Below are positions 14,094 through 22,018 of a stretch of DNA of 26,344 bases, piece after piece. Within the stretch, counting starts at the first letter, position 1. Each line of letters opens with the position of its first letter. The position numbers and the translations under genes are program-made. Source of the DNA: a virus; IMG/VR virus record IMGVR_UViG_3300003324_000881, positions 1 through 26,344 of that record. One strand, 5' to 3'. A model generated the notes under the pieces. That model ran no database searches, was not told the DNA's origin, and saw only the letters and a list, made by a program, of their open reading frames with translations.

Positions 14094-16139
14094 ATGCCAG
14101 AAGTCATTAAGGTGGGCGACCAACCCGAGCTCGTCACCACTTCACAGTACCAGTACGGGACATTTCCGTTTGAGAAATTCAATGTTGTCCAGAGCCGGGT
14201 TTTTGAGTTTTTCGACAAGCCAGGCAACGCCGCGATTGCCGCGAAAACGAGTGCGGGGAAGACGGTATGTGCTGAAATGCTCCTTGGGCATGAGGTCCGC
14301 AAGCGAGGAGGCAAGGGCATGTATCTTGCTCCCCTCAAGGCCCTCGCCCAGGAGAAGTCAGAGGACTGGACGAAGAAGGGTCACCATTTTGCGGACCTCA
14401 ACGTGTCCATCTGCACTGGCGACTACCTGTTGACGCCGTCGAGAAAAAAGGAACTTGCCGCTGCCAACATGGTGGTCATGTCGAGTGAAATGCTCAACAG
14501 TCGCGGGAGGAACTACGAGAGTGAACACAACGCCTGGCTAAAAGAAGTTGGCACGGTCGTGATCGACGAGTCCCACCTGCTTACCGTCCCTGGTCGTGGT
14601 GACCACCTTGAGTCTGGCCTCATCAAGTATAGCAAGCTCAACCCGGACGGCCGGATCATTCTCCTGAGTGCCACCATGCCCAACGTGGACCAGATCAGTG
14701 GTTGGATTTCTCACCTGACTGGTCGTGACACCTACTATCTGGAGTCCGAGTACCGCCCTTGCCCTCTCCATGTCCACTACGAGAAGTATGACGACGACAT
14801 TTATTCTTACGAGGGCAAAGAGGAAAGCAAGGTCTACAAGGCCCTGGAGATTATTGACGGGCACAGCGAGGACAAGTTTCTAGTCTTCGGCCACGGCAAA
14901 AAGATCGTGGAAATGATGCATCGACGCCTGAAGCGAGCCGGTTACGACTGTGAGATGCACACGGGCGAACTGGATAAGTGGAAACGGTGGGATGTGGAGG
15001 ATCGCTTCAAGAACGACCCCAAGTTGCAGGTGGTTGTCGCCACATCCACCTTGGCTTGGGGAGTAAATTTACCTGCTCGCCGAGTGATAATTCTTGGGCC
15101 TTACCGAGGACTGGACATCGTTGCGACTTACGACATCCACCAGGAGTTTGGCCGGGCTGGTCGGCCGCAATTTGACCCAGCCGGTGATGTCTACATGCTG
15201 TTGCCACGTTCTAACATGGCCGACCATATCCACCGATTATCGCAACCGCAGCGAATCGAATCGCAACTGTTTAATCCGAAAAGCCCCCGCTGCAACAAAG
15301 TCCTGGCGTTCCACCTGGTTAGCGAGATTCACCACAAAGACGTGGAGACACGCGATGAAGTACATGATTGGTACGAGGACACTTTGGCCCACTTCCAGAA
15401 CAAGAATCTGGAAGATCACGTCGTTGAAAATACACTCGGGGATCTCATTCGGTGTGGGGCGGTCAAGGAAGACGCTGGTGTTCTTAAGGCTAACGCCAGT
15501 GGTCGGATCGCCTCGATGTTCTATTACAATCCGTTTGACGTTGCCGACTTGGCGAAGAATTTCAACCGCCTATTCAAAGAGGGCCGGCAAACGAATGACT
15601 ATTGGGTCTCTGCTGCTTTGGCCTGGACTGACACGCACCGTTCCAAGATTGCCAGCAACGCCGAGAAAGAGGAGATGGGAAGCTATCAGTCAAGACTCTA
15701 TAAGGCCGGTGCAATCAAAAACATCGCCCCCAACGGGTGGTACAGTGACGGTGCAATGAAGGTGGCTTATTCCTACTACTGCTTGATGCGTGGCATACGA
15801 AGCCAAACCTTTAATGGGCTTATGGCGGGGCTGAAATTCGATTTTGGCCGCGTCAAGCAGGTTCTTCAGGCCCTGGACATGATGGCCCATCAGTGGGGCA
15901 TGAAGGATTGGTTTGGCGAATTGGAACAGCGTGTGAGAACTGGTCTCCCTGTGGAGTTGCTGGACTTGGCCAGCCTCGACGGTATCGCCAAGGTCAAGGC
16001 CCAGAAGTTGTTTGATCACGGCCTTAAGACCGTGGCAGAGGTGGCGGCGACCGAGCCGGAGAAGGTCATGCGAGCTCTTACTTGTACAAAAAAAACGGCA
16101 ACGAAGTTGATCGAACAGGCCAAGGAGTCGGTCAAATGA
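14094..16139 (+). CDS. Hel308/Ski2-like superfamily 2 DNA/RNA helicase
   Basis: The 681-residue protein has all SF2 Ski2-family motifs: Walker A AAKTSAGKT (49-57), motif Ia LAPLKALAQEK, DESH (158-161), SAT (192-194), motif V STLAWGVNLPA (318-328) and motif VI QEFGRAGR (350-357), then a winged-helix/ratchet-like region. The C-terminus (about 615-681) has helix-hairpin-helix-like segments (LASLDGIAKVKAQKLFDHGLKTVAEVAA), as in Hel308. Hel308 proteins unwind lagging-strand and recombination structures 3' to 5'. Ski2-like family members are seldom noted in phages. GGTAAGG (14081-14087) precedes ATG 14094. Its stop overlaps the next start (ATGA, 16136-16139). Confidence 0.92.
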   Translation: MPEVIKVGDQPELVTTSQYQYGTFPFEKFNVVQSRVFEFFDKPGNAAIAAKTSAGKTVCAEMLLGHEVRKRGGKGMYLAPLKALAQEKSEDWTKKGHHFADLNVSICTGDYLLTPSRKKELAAANMVVMSSEMLNSRGRNYESEHNAWLKEVGTVVIDESHLLTVPGRGDHLESGLIKYSKLNPDGRIILLSATMPNVDQISGWISHLTGRDTYYLESEYRPCPLHVHYEKYDDDIYSYEGKEESKVYKALEIIDGHSEDKFLVFGHGKKIVEMMHRRLKRAGYDCEMHTGELDKWKRWDVEDRFKNDPKLQVVVATSTLAWGVNLPARRVIILGPYRGLDIVATYDIHQEFGRAGRPQFDPAGDVYMLLPRSNMADHIHRLSQPQRIESQLFNPKSPRCNKVLAFHLVSEIHHKDVETRDEVHDWYEDTLAHFQNKNLEDHVVENTLGDLIRCGAVKEDAGVLKANASGRIASMFYYNPFDVADLAKNFNRLFKEGRQTNDYWVSAALAWTDTHRSKIASNAEKEEMGSYQSRLYKAGAIKNIAPNGWYSDGAMKVAYSYYCLMRGIRSQTFNGLMAGLKFDFGRVKQVLQALDMMAHQWGMKDWFGELEQRVRTGLPVELLDLASLDGIAKVKAQKLFDHGLKTVAEVAATEPEKVMRALTCTKKTATKLIEQAKESVK

Positions 16140-16879
16140 AAAAGGGCGACGGGTTAACGCTGATCCCGATTGAGGATGGTTTCATGCCCGGGAGGAAGCT
16201 CAGGGTGGTGGTCCAAGATCACAAGGATGCTACCATCACTGTTGCGTCTCAGGAGTCCATGCCGTGCGTTTCGGTGATCGTCCAGGAGATGGCTCACGCC
16301 TATTGGCTCAGGGAGTGCTTGACTTCCGTGCGGCACGATGATGGGGAGACATCTCCTGCAATCATGCAGCTAGAGGAGGACAATATTACCAATTCTCTCC
16401 TTGACGATGAAAATATCAAACCGGTTTTCAACAGGGACAAACTTCTGTACGAATATGGTGTCTCTGAAAAAGTCCTGGACAAGTGGGTGAAAATTGGGGT
16501 CCTGGCCTGCGATACGGTGGATTTCTATCACGCATGCCCGGAGTGTTATGCGGTCTTGTCCGTGCGGAAAGGGTGCCGCAAGTGCATGTCACGCAGGGTC
16601 GGAGAAAGGTGTCGCGACATACTTATCAGGCACATCGCGTGCGGCTACATCGGTCACGGCCATCAGTTTGACGACTGGCGGTGCCCGTCTTGTCGGGCTA
16701 AGGTGGTGGAAGGCGGCTTTGAACGCCTCCAGCCGCCGATGAAGTGCGATGACTGTGGTTTTCTCAACAACAGCCAACCGCACTATGTCGGCACTTGTCT
16801 TGCGTGCTGCGGCTCTTTCCACCTTCATGATTCTCTGGAGGTCCCCGTTTTCAGCTACAGCAGGCGACCAACCTACTAA
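16136..16879 (+). CDS. Zinc-ribbon protein coupled to the helicase (TackOD1-like C-terminus?)
   Basis: I start at ATG 16136 (247 residues), which overlaps the helicase stop as ATGA, with AAGGAG at 16122-16127. The N-terminal half is mixed alpha/beta; residues 105-130 (NRDKLLYEYGVSEKVLDKWVKIGVL) resemble a small winged helix. The C-terminal half has zinc pairs CPEC, CRKC, CPSC, CDDC and CLACC, with an Ile-Arg-His-Ile-Ala-Cys-Gly-Tyr-Ile-Gly segment followed by the H-x-F stretch. From memory this pattern resembles the TackOD1 output domain seen in some signalling proteins; that match needs a profile search. Coupling suggests it works with the helicase. It ends four bases into a convergent gene. 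Confidence 0.8.
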   Translation: MKKGDGLTLIPIEDGFMPGRKLRVVVQDHKDATITVASQESMPCVSVIVQEMAHAYWLRECLTSVRHDDGETSPAIMQLEEDNITNSLLDDENIKPVFNRDKLLYEYGVSEKVLDKWVKIGVLACDTVDFYHACPECYAVLSVRKGCRKCMSRRVGERCRDILIRHIACGYIGHGHQFDDWRCPSCRAKVVEGGFERLQPPMKCDDCGFLNNSQPHYVGTCLACCGSFHLHDSLEVPVFSYSRRPTY

Positions 16880-17091
16880 TACTCATCTTCCGTTCTTTCC
16901 ACAAAACCATTTCTCCCGTCCGACCAGGCACGGACCATCTGGACCGGAATGTCTTCACGTTCCCAGAAACAGGGGTCGTTCGGCAACACAGGGAGTTCGT
17001 AGTAAGTCCCTTCGTAGATGATGTTGACCGAGCACACTCCGTCTCTTTCATTATACAGCCGACAATTCTTGCAAATCTTTTCGATCGCCAT
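16876..17091 (-). CDS. Small Cys-containing protein
   Basis: The 71-residue protein starts at the ATG complement at 17091, with AAGGG on the minus strand (complement of 17099-17103) correctly spaced. CKNCRLY and, further on, GVCSV plus DPCFWE supply four Cys that could form one small zinc site. Similar short 'C-x2-C-x-LY...C' proteins are common in phages, with no assigned function. It is convergent with, and overlaps by four bases, the zinc-ribbon gene. Confidence 0.7.
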   Translation of the reverse strand: MAIEKICKNCRLYNERDGVCSVNIIYEGTYYELPVLPNDPCFWEREDIPVQMVRAWSDGRNGFVERTEDEY

Positions 17092-17123
17092 AATCGCACC
17101 CTTACTCTTGGATAAAGTCAGAC

Positions 17124-17145
17124 CTGGCTAAAGTTTCCAAGCCAG
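17124..17145. promoter_or_regulatory. Inverted repeat in a divergent promoter region
   Basis: CTGGCT (17124-17129) and AGCCAG (17140-17145) are exact inverted repeats separated by ten bases. They lie in the 104-base space between a minus-strand gene (start 17091) and a plus-strand gene (start 17196), where two promoters are needed. An operator for both directions is possible. Confidence 0.3.
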
Positions 17146-17160
17146 ATAGACGATGTCTTT

Positions 17161-17171
17161 GATATAGCACT
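17161..17171 (+). promoter_or_regulatory. GATATAGCACT motif, copy 2 (possible promoter element)
   Basis: This is an identical copy of the 11-mer at 4503-4513, located 25 bases upstream of the dNMP kinase ATG. Both copies are in intergenic spaces before plus-strand genes. Confidence 0.25.
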
Positions 17172-17195
17172 TCTATTACTGAGAATGGGAGCCGA

Positions 17196-17825
17196 ATGAA
17201 ATACCTGACTCTCGGACTTGCCGGTCAATTATTTTGTGGCAAGGACACCGCAGCGGATTATCTCTGTGACAAGCTCAATCTCACGGACCATTACGGCCAC
17301 TGGATTAGGAAGGGTTTTGCCCACGCCGTTAAGAAAGTGTTCATGGATACGTTTAACGTCGATTGGGAGTTCGTGGAGAAGTGGAAGCGAATAGCCGACC
17401 CGCCGCCAGGGTTTATCAAAAACGTCAGAGAGTCACTCATATTCATCGGCGATGGTTTCCGGCAGATGCAGCCAAACATCTGGATCGAATTGGCATTTCG
17501 TGATTTGCGGTATCACCAGATTATTTCTGACGTGCGATACGTCAACGAAGTCAAGAAAATCCGCCAAGAAGGTGGCTTGAGTATTCTGATGTGGCGTCCT
17601 GGTTTTGAGAACGACATCAAAAATGATTCCGAGCAGCAACTCATGCCGTTCATCAACACCCTGCGGGCGATGAAGCCGGTGCCCGAGGGCGTGTTAGACT
17701 GCAAACTAGACATCCCATTTGACATATTCCTTGTCAACGACGGCAGTATTGAAGACCTGTATGCCAAGATTGACGACATCGTAATTCCGGAAGTGGCTGA
17801 GTTGGTGGAGAGCTATAATGCCTGA
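17196..17825 (+). CDS. Deoxynucleoside monophosphate kinase, T4 gp1-like
   Basis: The 209-residue protein carries a P-loop G10-QLFC-G15-K16-D17 in the GKDTAADYL context of the T4 gp1 dNMP kinase family. The ISDVRYVNEVKKIRQEGG segment matches gp1's PDTRQDHE...AMGA region, and the C-terminal FLVNDGSIEDLYAKID matches gp1's VITNDGSLEELFSKI. The enzyme should phosphorylate dNMPs to dNDPs, feeding phage DNA synthesis, possibly with modified nucleotides. T4 gp1 is somewhat longer (about 240 residues). GGGAG precedes ATG 17196. The end overlaps the helicase gene by eight bases. Confidence 0.88.
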   Translation: MKYLTLGLAGQLFCGKDTAADYLCDKLNLTDHYGHWIRKGFAHAVKKVFMDTFNVDWEFVEKWKRIADPPPGFIKNVRESLIFIGDGFRQMQPNIWIELAFRDLRYHQIISDVRYVNEVKKIRQEGGLSILMWRPGFENDIKNDSEQQLMPFINTLRAMKPVPEGVLDCKLDIPFDIFLVNDGSIEDLYAKIDDIVIPEVAELVESYNA

Positions 17826-18927
17826 GTTGACTGATGAACAACAGGAAGTGGCTGAGTGTGTCATCAAGGATATCAAGCATAAGCAGGAAGTGACCCTGTC
17901 CGGTTACGCTGGCACGGGCAAGACGACCCTCATTCGCCACCTGAAAGATTGCCTGCCAGGCTTTGCGGTTTGTGCTTTTACCGGTAAGGCTGCTAACGTC
18001 CTACGGAAAAAGGGGCTCGGGGAAGCGGCTACAGTTCATAGTCTGATTTATATCCCCGTGCCAGAGGAAAAGAACCAGGTCCACTTCGAGCTTCGTGAGC
18101 ATGTCGAGTACAACGGCTTCTTAGTCGATGAAAGCTCCATGCTTAATGCCGAGCTCTATGAAGACCTTCGCTCCTTCGGCAAGCCTATGATATTTGTCGG
18201 GGACCACGGGCAGCTGGAGCCGGTCGGCAACAATCCTAACCTCATGAAGGACCCGGACTACAAGCTGGAGAAAGTCCACCGCAACGCAGGTGAAATTGCC
18301 CACTTTGCGGAGTGGATCAGGATGGGGAAAAATCCAGAAGAGTTCCCGACCGAGGGCAAGGTCCAGTTTGTGCCGGCCTATCACAAGAAGGCCGTCCTGG
18401 GCTCGAAAAAAGTCATGGAGGCAGCCGACCAGATTATTTGTGCTTACAACAAGACCCGTGTGGATATCAACGTGAAGGTGCGGTCCTTCCTCGGCTACGA
18501 GAAAAAAGTCCAAGTTGGGGAGAGGGTCATGTGTCTGAGGAATAATAAGAAGATTGGGCTTTTTAATGGAATGCAGGGCTGGGTCACTTATTTACACAAG
18601 GGCAACGTGTTCGACATCGACACGGACATTGGCAAGTTCAAGAGAGTTTGCTACCACCCGGATGTGTGGGGCACCGAAAAGATGCCACAGGACATTGACT
18701 TGGATGGGACTAATCCATTCGATTGGGCGTATTGTTGTACCTGCCACAAAAGTCAAGGTGATGAATGGTCGATTGTCCTCGTTCTGGAGCAGGTTTGTAA
18801 GATGTGGGATCATATAAGATGGAGTTATACGGCCGCTTCAAGGGCGAAAGAACAACTTATTTGGGTTGGTGCGTACCGAGGCAAGCCCAAGGACGGGCCA
18901 CCAGACGACGCGAACGACTGGTTTTAA
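17818..18927 (+). CDS. Dda/RecD2-like superfamily 1B helicase
   Basis: The 369-residue protein has SF1B motifs in order: LTDEQQEV Q-like motif, Walker A G29-YAGTGKT-36, FTGKAANVLRKKG (Ia), VDES (103-106), GDHGQLEPV (128-136), a later CTCHKSQGDEW (motif V) and YTAASRAKEQL (motif VI). The length is near T4 Dda (439 residues) but shorter. Dda moves 5' to 3' on ssDNA, clears proteins ahead of forks and helps origin initiation. It directly overlaps the dNMP kinase gene (start 17818, kinase stop 17823-17825), so both are co-expressed. Confidence 0.92.
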   Translation: MPELTDEQQEVAECVIKDIKHKQEVTLSGYAGTGKTTLIRHLKDCLPGFAVCAFTGKAANVLRKKGLGEAATVHSLIYIPVPEEKNQVHFELREHVEYNGFLVDESSMLNAELYEDLRSFGKPMIFVGDHGQLEPVGNNPNLMKDPDYKLEKVHRNAGEIAHFAEWIRMGKNPEEFPTEGKVQFVPAYHKKAVLGSKKVMEAADQIICAYNKTRVDINVKVRSFLGYEKKVQVGERVMCLRNNKKIGLFNGMQGWVTYLHKGNVFDIDTDIGKFKRVCYHPDVWGTEKMPQDIDLDGTNPFDWAYCCTCHKSQGDEWSIVLVLEQVCKMWDHIRWSYTAASRAKEQLIWVGAYRGKPKDGPPDDANDWF

Positions 18928-18935
18928 GGAGAGAA

Positions 18936-19553
18936 ATGAGCTTAGAAGGTAAAAAGAAAGTGGAACTGCACGAAGTTGTGGAACTGCTCAATAAGCAGGT
19001 AGTTGATCTGCAACAGCAACTCCAAAATAGTAAGACGGCTGGAACACTTGCCTTGGCGGAAAAGGAAAAGGAAATTGAGCAACTGAAGAAGTATCTCGAT
19101 GACCAGCAACTGGAATATGAGCAGGCCCTCGAAGAGGGATACCAGGAGGCTTTCGAGGCACTCACGGAGGAGAGGAAAAAGAACGAGCAACTGGAAGTTC
19201 AACTTTACGATGAGTATACCGTGAAACTGAATGAAATGAAGAAGTATGTGGCCGAAAAGGTCGATCAGTTTCTCAACGTGGAGTGGCAGCAAATGGCGGC
19301 TGCTGGAGCAGAGGAGTTTGCTGGTAAACTGGCCGCGTTTCGTGAGGCAGTGACTCCGGCACAGATTGTGGAGTTGTCACTGAAAGAACGACAACAAGAA
19401 GCAAGTCTTCGTCAACAACTAAAGATTTTGGAAGCTCGTAATATTCGTCTTCAGGTTGAAAACCAGAAGTTGACTGAGGCGGTTAGAGAAATGTCGGATG
19501 TTGTTGACAAAGAGCGAAAGCGTATTCTAACAAACGAAGTTGAGATTGAGTAG
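18936..19553 (+). CDS. Long coiled-coil protein
   Basis: The start is ATG 18936 (205 residues), with AAGGAGAG at 18926-18933; an earlier in-frame start would lie over the helicase. Residues 5-80 and 145-195 are Glu/Gln/Lys/Leu heptad-rich coiled coils. The middle (YVAEKVDQFLNVEWQQMAAAGAEEFAGKLAAFREAV) is a hydrophobic helix pair. That mixture recalls T4 gp22-like prohead core (scaffold) proteins, but the gene is not near capsid genes and I cannot confirm it. It ends nine bases before the EF-Ts gene. Confidence 0.75.
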   Translation: MSLEGKKKVELHEVVELLNKQVVDLQQQLQNSKTAGTLALAEKEKEIEQLKKYLDDQQLEYEQALEEGYQEAFEALTEERKKNEQLEVQLYDEYTVKLNEMKKYVAEKVDQFLNVEWQQMAAAGAEEFAGKLAAFREAVTPAQIVELSLKERQQEASLRQQLKILEARNIRLQVENQKLTEAVREMSDVVDKERKRILTNEVEIE

Positions 19554-19562
19554 GAGGATAAC

Positions 19563-20018
19563 ATGCCGAGTACCAAGGATCTGGTAAAGCTGGTCAAGGA
19601 AGTTCGCGAGAGGACCGGGGCCGGAGTGGTTGAGATTAAGGACGCCCTGTCTGAGATGGAGTGGAATGTTGACGCCGCCGTGGACCTTATCGAGTCCAAG
19701 GTGAAGCGGAAGCCGGCAAAGGAAGTTGGCTACGCGGCGATCTTCCACTACAATCACAATAACCGCATTGCGGCATTGCTTACTCTGGGGTGCAATACTG
19801 ATTTTGTGGGAAAGATGGCGGAGTTCAAAGAGCTCGGCACCTCCCTGGCCCAGCAAGTGGTCGGAGCCGACCCTGCCAGCGTGGAGGATCTCCTTGAGCA
19901 ACAGTTCGTGAAAAGCCCGGACGTGAAGATCAAGGATCTGATCGCCGACTTGTCCCGAAAGACACAGGAAGATGTTACGGTGCTGCAATTCCACCGCGAG
20001 CAGACACAATATTCTTGA
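19563..20018 (+). CDS. tsf: Short elongation factor Ts homologue
   Basis: The 151-residue protein begins like bacterial EF-Ts: a UBA-like domain with KEVRERTGAGVVEIKDAL (residues 12-29), then a core with NTDFVGK, where Asp80-Phe81 fall at the same positions as the E. coli residues that push Mg2+ and the phosphate site out of EF-Tu. E. coli EF-Ts is 282 residues; here the second core half, coiled coil and C-terminal module are missing, closer to the short Thermus-type protein. It may exchange nucleotide on host or phage EF-Tu. TAGGAGGA (19551-19558) is the strongest ribosome site in the window. Translation factors have been reported in huge phages. Confidence 0.9.
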   Translation: MPSTKDLVKLVKEVRERTGAGVVEIKDALSEMEWNVDAAVDLIESKVKRKPAKEVGYAAIFHYNHNNRIAALLTLGCNTDFVGKMAEFKELGTSLAQQVVGADPASVEDLLEQQFVKSPDVKIKDLIADLSRKTQEDVTVLQFHREQTQYS

Positions 20019-20040
20019 AATGCACACAGGAGATTAGACG

Positions 20041-20310
20041 ATGTACGAATGGAGATTGAACATCCTTTCCAACGACGCCAAGCGGATGGTCGCGGCCGTC
20101 GAGGAGGAATTTATCCCCTACCCGGGCATGGCCCTTCGCGGTTATATTGGGGATCACGAAGTAAAGATTAACGCGGTTGTTTACGACAGAAACACGAAGT
20201 CATTTAAGGTCGCTTTGGCCTGGATGTCCGCCGACATTCCTGACTCTCTCGAATTGCAGCAGTATGGCTGGCAGAAACTGGTTGTGCAACAAACTCGACA
20301 GGTGGACTGA
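20041..20310 (+). CDS. Small hypothetical protein
   Basis: The 89-residue protein starts at ATG 20041 after an AGGAG site. It has alternating beta strands (LRGYIGDHEVKINAVVYDRNTKSFKVALAWM would be the core) and no known motif. It shares its stop with the next start as TGATG (20308-20312), so the two are translationally coupled. Confidence 0.65.
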   Translation: MYEWRLNILSNDAKRMVAAVEEEFIPYPGMALRGYIGDHEVKINAVVYDRNTKSFKVALAWMSADIPDSLELQQYGWQKLVVQQTRQVD

Positions 20311-20900
20311 TGACTCTATTTTCTTTCTTACTGGGCCTGGCAACTCTGTTGTGTCACGGCGGCGATCATGCCACTGTTGTCAATCACGTTATCGAACACG
20401 GTCGAAATTACGAGTACTCCGGCTCAGGAGGCGGTGGCGAGGCATATGAGAAGACTTACTATGATAAGCACTCGTTTTACGAAGTGATTGTCTACCACAA
20501 CAAAGACGGCACGAAGACGCTGACAATTGGGTATTACGTCACAAATGTTGATTTCGATCGTTTGCAAACCCCAGCCGACGTGGTTGCCAATGAGTTAAAA
20601 ATGAGTCAGCCGCGAATTTTTCGAGAATACCATTTTTCGGATGCAAAATGCGACGGGACAGTGGATACTGTCCAGAGGTTTTTTATCCGTGGTAACGTGG
20701 TCTCTGGTTTTACCAGGCGGGAACGCGACATCGGATACTCTAAGTTAAACCGAAAATTGGTTAGCGTGGTAGTTTTCGATGACGGCACCGTATTTGAGGA
20801 CGGCAAGTGGCGTGAGGCGACCAAGCAAGAGAAGGCCGAGGCCCAGAAGTTGTTCAATGAGGCCCTGTCCACGATCGCTGGTTGTATCAAAAAGCAGTAA
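20310..20900 (+). CDS. Hypothetical protein with N-terminal hydrophobic/signal-like segment
   Basis: The 196-residue protein starts at ATG 20310, overlapping the previous stop by one base. Residues 1-16 (MTLFSFLLGLATLLCH) are hydrophobic and short, like a signal peptide or anchor, though they lack the usual positive N-terminal charge; the Cys does not sit in a standard lipobox. The rest is soluble, with a Gly/Ser linker (37-43) and a beta-rich domain. Export to the envelope is possible. No family recognised. Confidence 0.65.
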   Translation: MTLFSFLLGLATLLCHGGDHATVVNHVIEHGRNYEYSGSGGGGEAYEKTYYDKHSFYEVIVYHNKDGTKTLTIGYYVTNVDFDRLQTPADVVANELKMSQPRIFREYHFSDAKCDGTVDTVQRFFIRGNVVSGFTRRERDIGYSKLNRKLVSVVVFDDGTVFEDGKWREATKQEKAEAQKLFNEALSTIAGCIKKQ

Positions 20901-20923
20901 GTCTTATCCGAGGAGATGATGAC

Positions 20924-21499
20924 ATGGAATGGTTTACGTCGGATACCCACTACAATCACGATGCCATCATCCGGGGCCACGCCCGCCCTTTTGAGTCTAC
21001 CCAGGAGATGGATGAAACCATCATTGGAAATGTCAACCGTTTTGTGAAAAAGACGGATACACTCTACCACCTGGGCGATTTCGCCTTCGGTTCGGTGGAG
21101 AAGGGCATCAAGACCAGGAGCAAAATCAATTGTCAGAACGTCTACCTGATCTACGGCAACCATGATGAGAAAAATCGTGCCTTCCGTGAGTTCCGCCGGG
21201 CGTTCGGTAAAGGCCGATGTCATGATATTTTTGAGATTCGCCGGGAGGGAAGGCTTCTGGTCATGTGCCACTATCCCATGCTTTACTCCCATCATTGGGA
21301 CAAGGGGGCCATTAACCTGCATGGACACATGCACGGCGAGGGCATTGTCAACCCAGTCCAGTGCGGCATCGACGTTGGCGTCGATGTCTGGGGCTACCGC
21401 CCGATCAGCCTGGCTGAAGTAATTCGCATTGCCGAAGAGGGCATCTGGAAACTGCCCATGAAGGAGCGGTTCAAAGCCTTGAGTCACCAACGATATTAA
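20924..21499 (+). CDS. Calcineurin-like metallophosphoesterase
   Basis: ATG 20924 is chosen (191 residues): GAGGAG at 20910-20915 is eight bases upstream and the domain begins at once. All metal motifs are visible: SDTHYNH (Asp7, His9), LGDF, GNHD, MCHYP and GHMH. This is the small phage/bacterial phosphoesterase family active on nucleotides or phosphorylated substrates. The exact substrate is not readable. In this nucleotide-metabolism neighbourhood (dNMP kinase, deoxyribosyltransferase-like gene) a nucleotide target is plausible. Confidence 0.9.
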   Translation: MEWFTSDTHYNHDAIIRGHARPFESTQEMDETIIGNVNRFVKKTDTLYHLGDFAFGSVEKGIKTRSKINCQNVYLIYGNHDEKNRAFREFRRAFGKGRCHDIFEIRREGRLLVMCHYPMLYSHHWDKGAINLHGHMHGEGIVNPVQCGIDVGVDVWGYRPISLAEVIRIAEEGIWKLPMKERFKALSHQRY

Positions 21500-21525
21500 G
21501 TTTCCACTAGGAGAAGGTATCATCA

Positions 21526-21972
21526 GTGAGTAAGACCTGTTTTTTGTCCGGCCCCATCAGTGGCCTGTCCTACGAAAAAGCCACCACCTGGCGAGAGTAT
21601 GTTAGTGAGGCTTTAGCCCATTACGGCATCGAGGCCCTCTCGCCAATGCGGTGCGGCGATTTTTTGAAGCTCGAACACGCCATTCAGGACCACTACGAGC
21701 ATATTCTGGGGACCAAGCGAGCCATCAAGATACGTGACCGCTTCGACGTGCAGCGTTGCGACATTCTGTTCGTGAACCTCCTGGGAGCGAAGAAGGTTTC
21801 GATCGGTACACTCTTGGAGATTGCGTGGGCCGACGCCTGGCAGAAGCCGATCGTCCTTTGTATGGAGAGTGACAATATCCATATGCACGCGATGATTGAG
21901 GAAATGGCCGGCTTTATTACCGACAACCTGGACGAAGGTATTTGGGTAGCTAGGGCCTTACTGGTGGCGTAA
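21526..21972 (+). CDS. Nucleoside 2-deoxyribosyltransferase-like protein
   Basis: The 148-residue protein uses GTG 21526, with TAGGAGAAGG (21509-21518) eight bases upstream. It opens with FLSGPISGLSYEKATTW, a strand-loop typical of the nucleoside 2-deoxyribosyltransferase-like fold, and has LSPMR, RDRFDVQRCDILFVNLLGA, and GTLLEIAWADAWQKPIVL with the likely catalytic Glu. Family members cleave or transfer the base-deoxyribose bond, and some phage ones make or break modified nucleotides. The substrate is unknown. Confidence 0.82.
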   Translation: MSKTCFLSGPISGLSYEKATTWREYVSEALAHYGIEALSPMRCGDFLKLEHAIQDHYEHILGTKRAIKIRDRFDVQRCDILFVNLLGAKKVSIGTLLEIAWADAWQKPIVLCMESDNIHMHAMIEEMAGFITDNLDEGIWVARALLVA

Positions 21973-21981
21973 TGTCAAGAA

Positions 21982-21999
21982 CAATAGCGATGACTATTG
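21982..21999. terminator. Small hairpin between convergent genes
   Basis: CAATAG (21982-21987) and CTATTG (21994-21999) are exact inverted repeats with a 6-base loop, lying between the plus-strand stop at 21972 and the minus-strand HNH stop at 22019. No clear U-tract follows, so termination is uncertain. Confidence 0.3.
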
Positions 22000-22018
22000 C
22001 TAACACGCAACAACAACT

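Noticed and set aside
18804-18935. N-terminal extension of the coiled-coil gene at 18936
   Set aside because: It would overlap 124 bases of the Dda-like helicase; ATG 18936 has a strong AAGGAGAG site.
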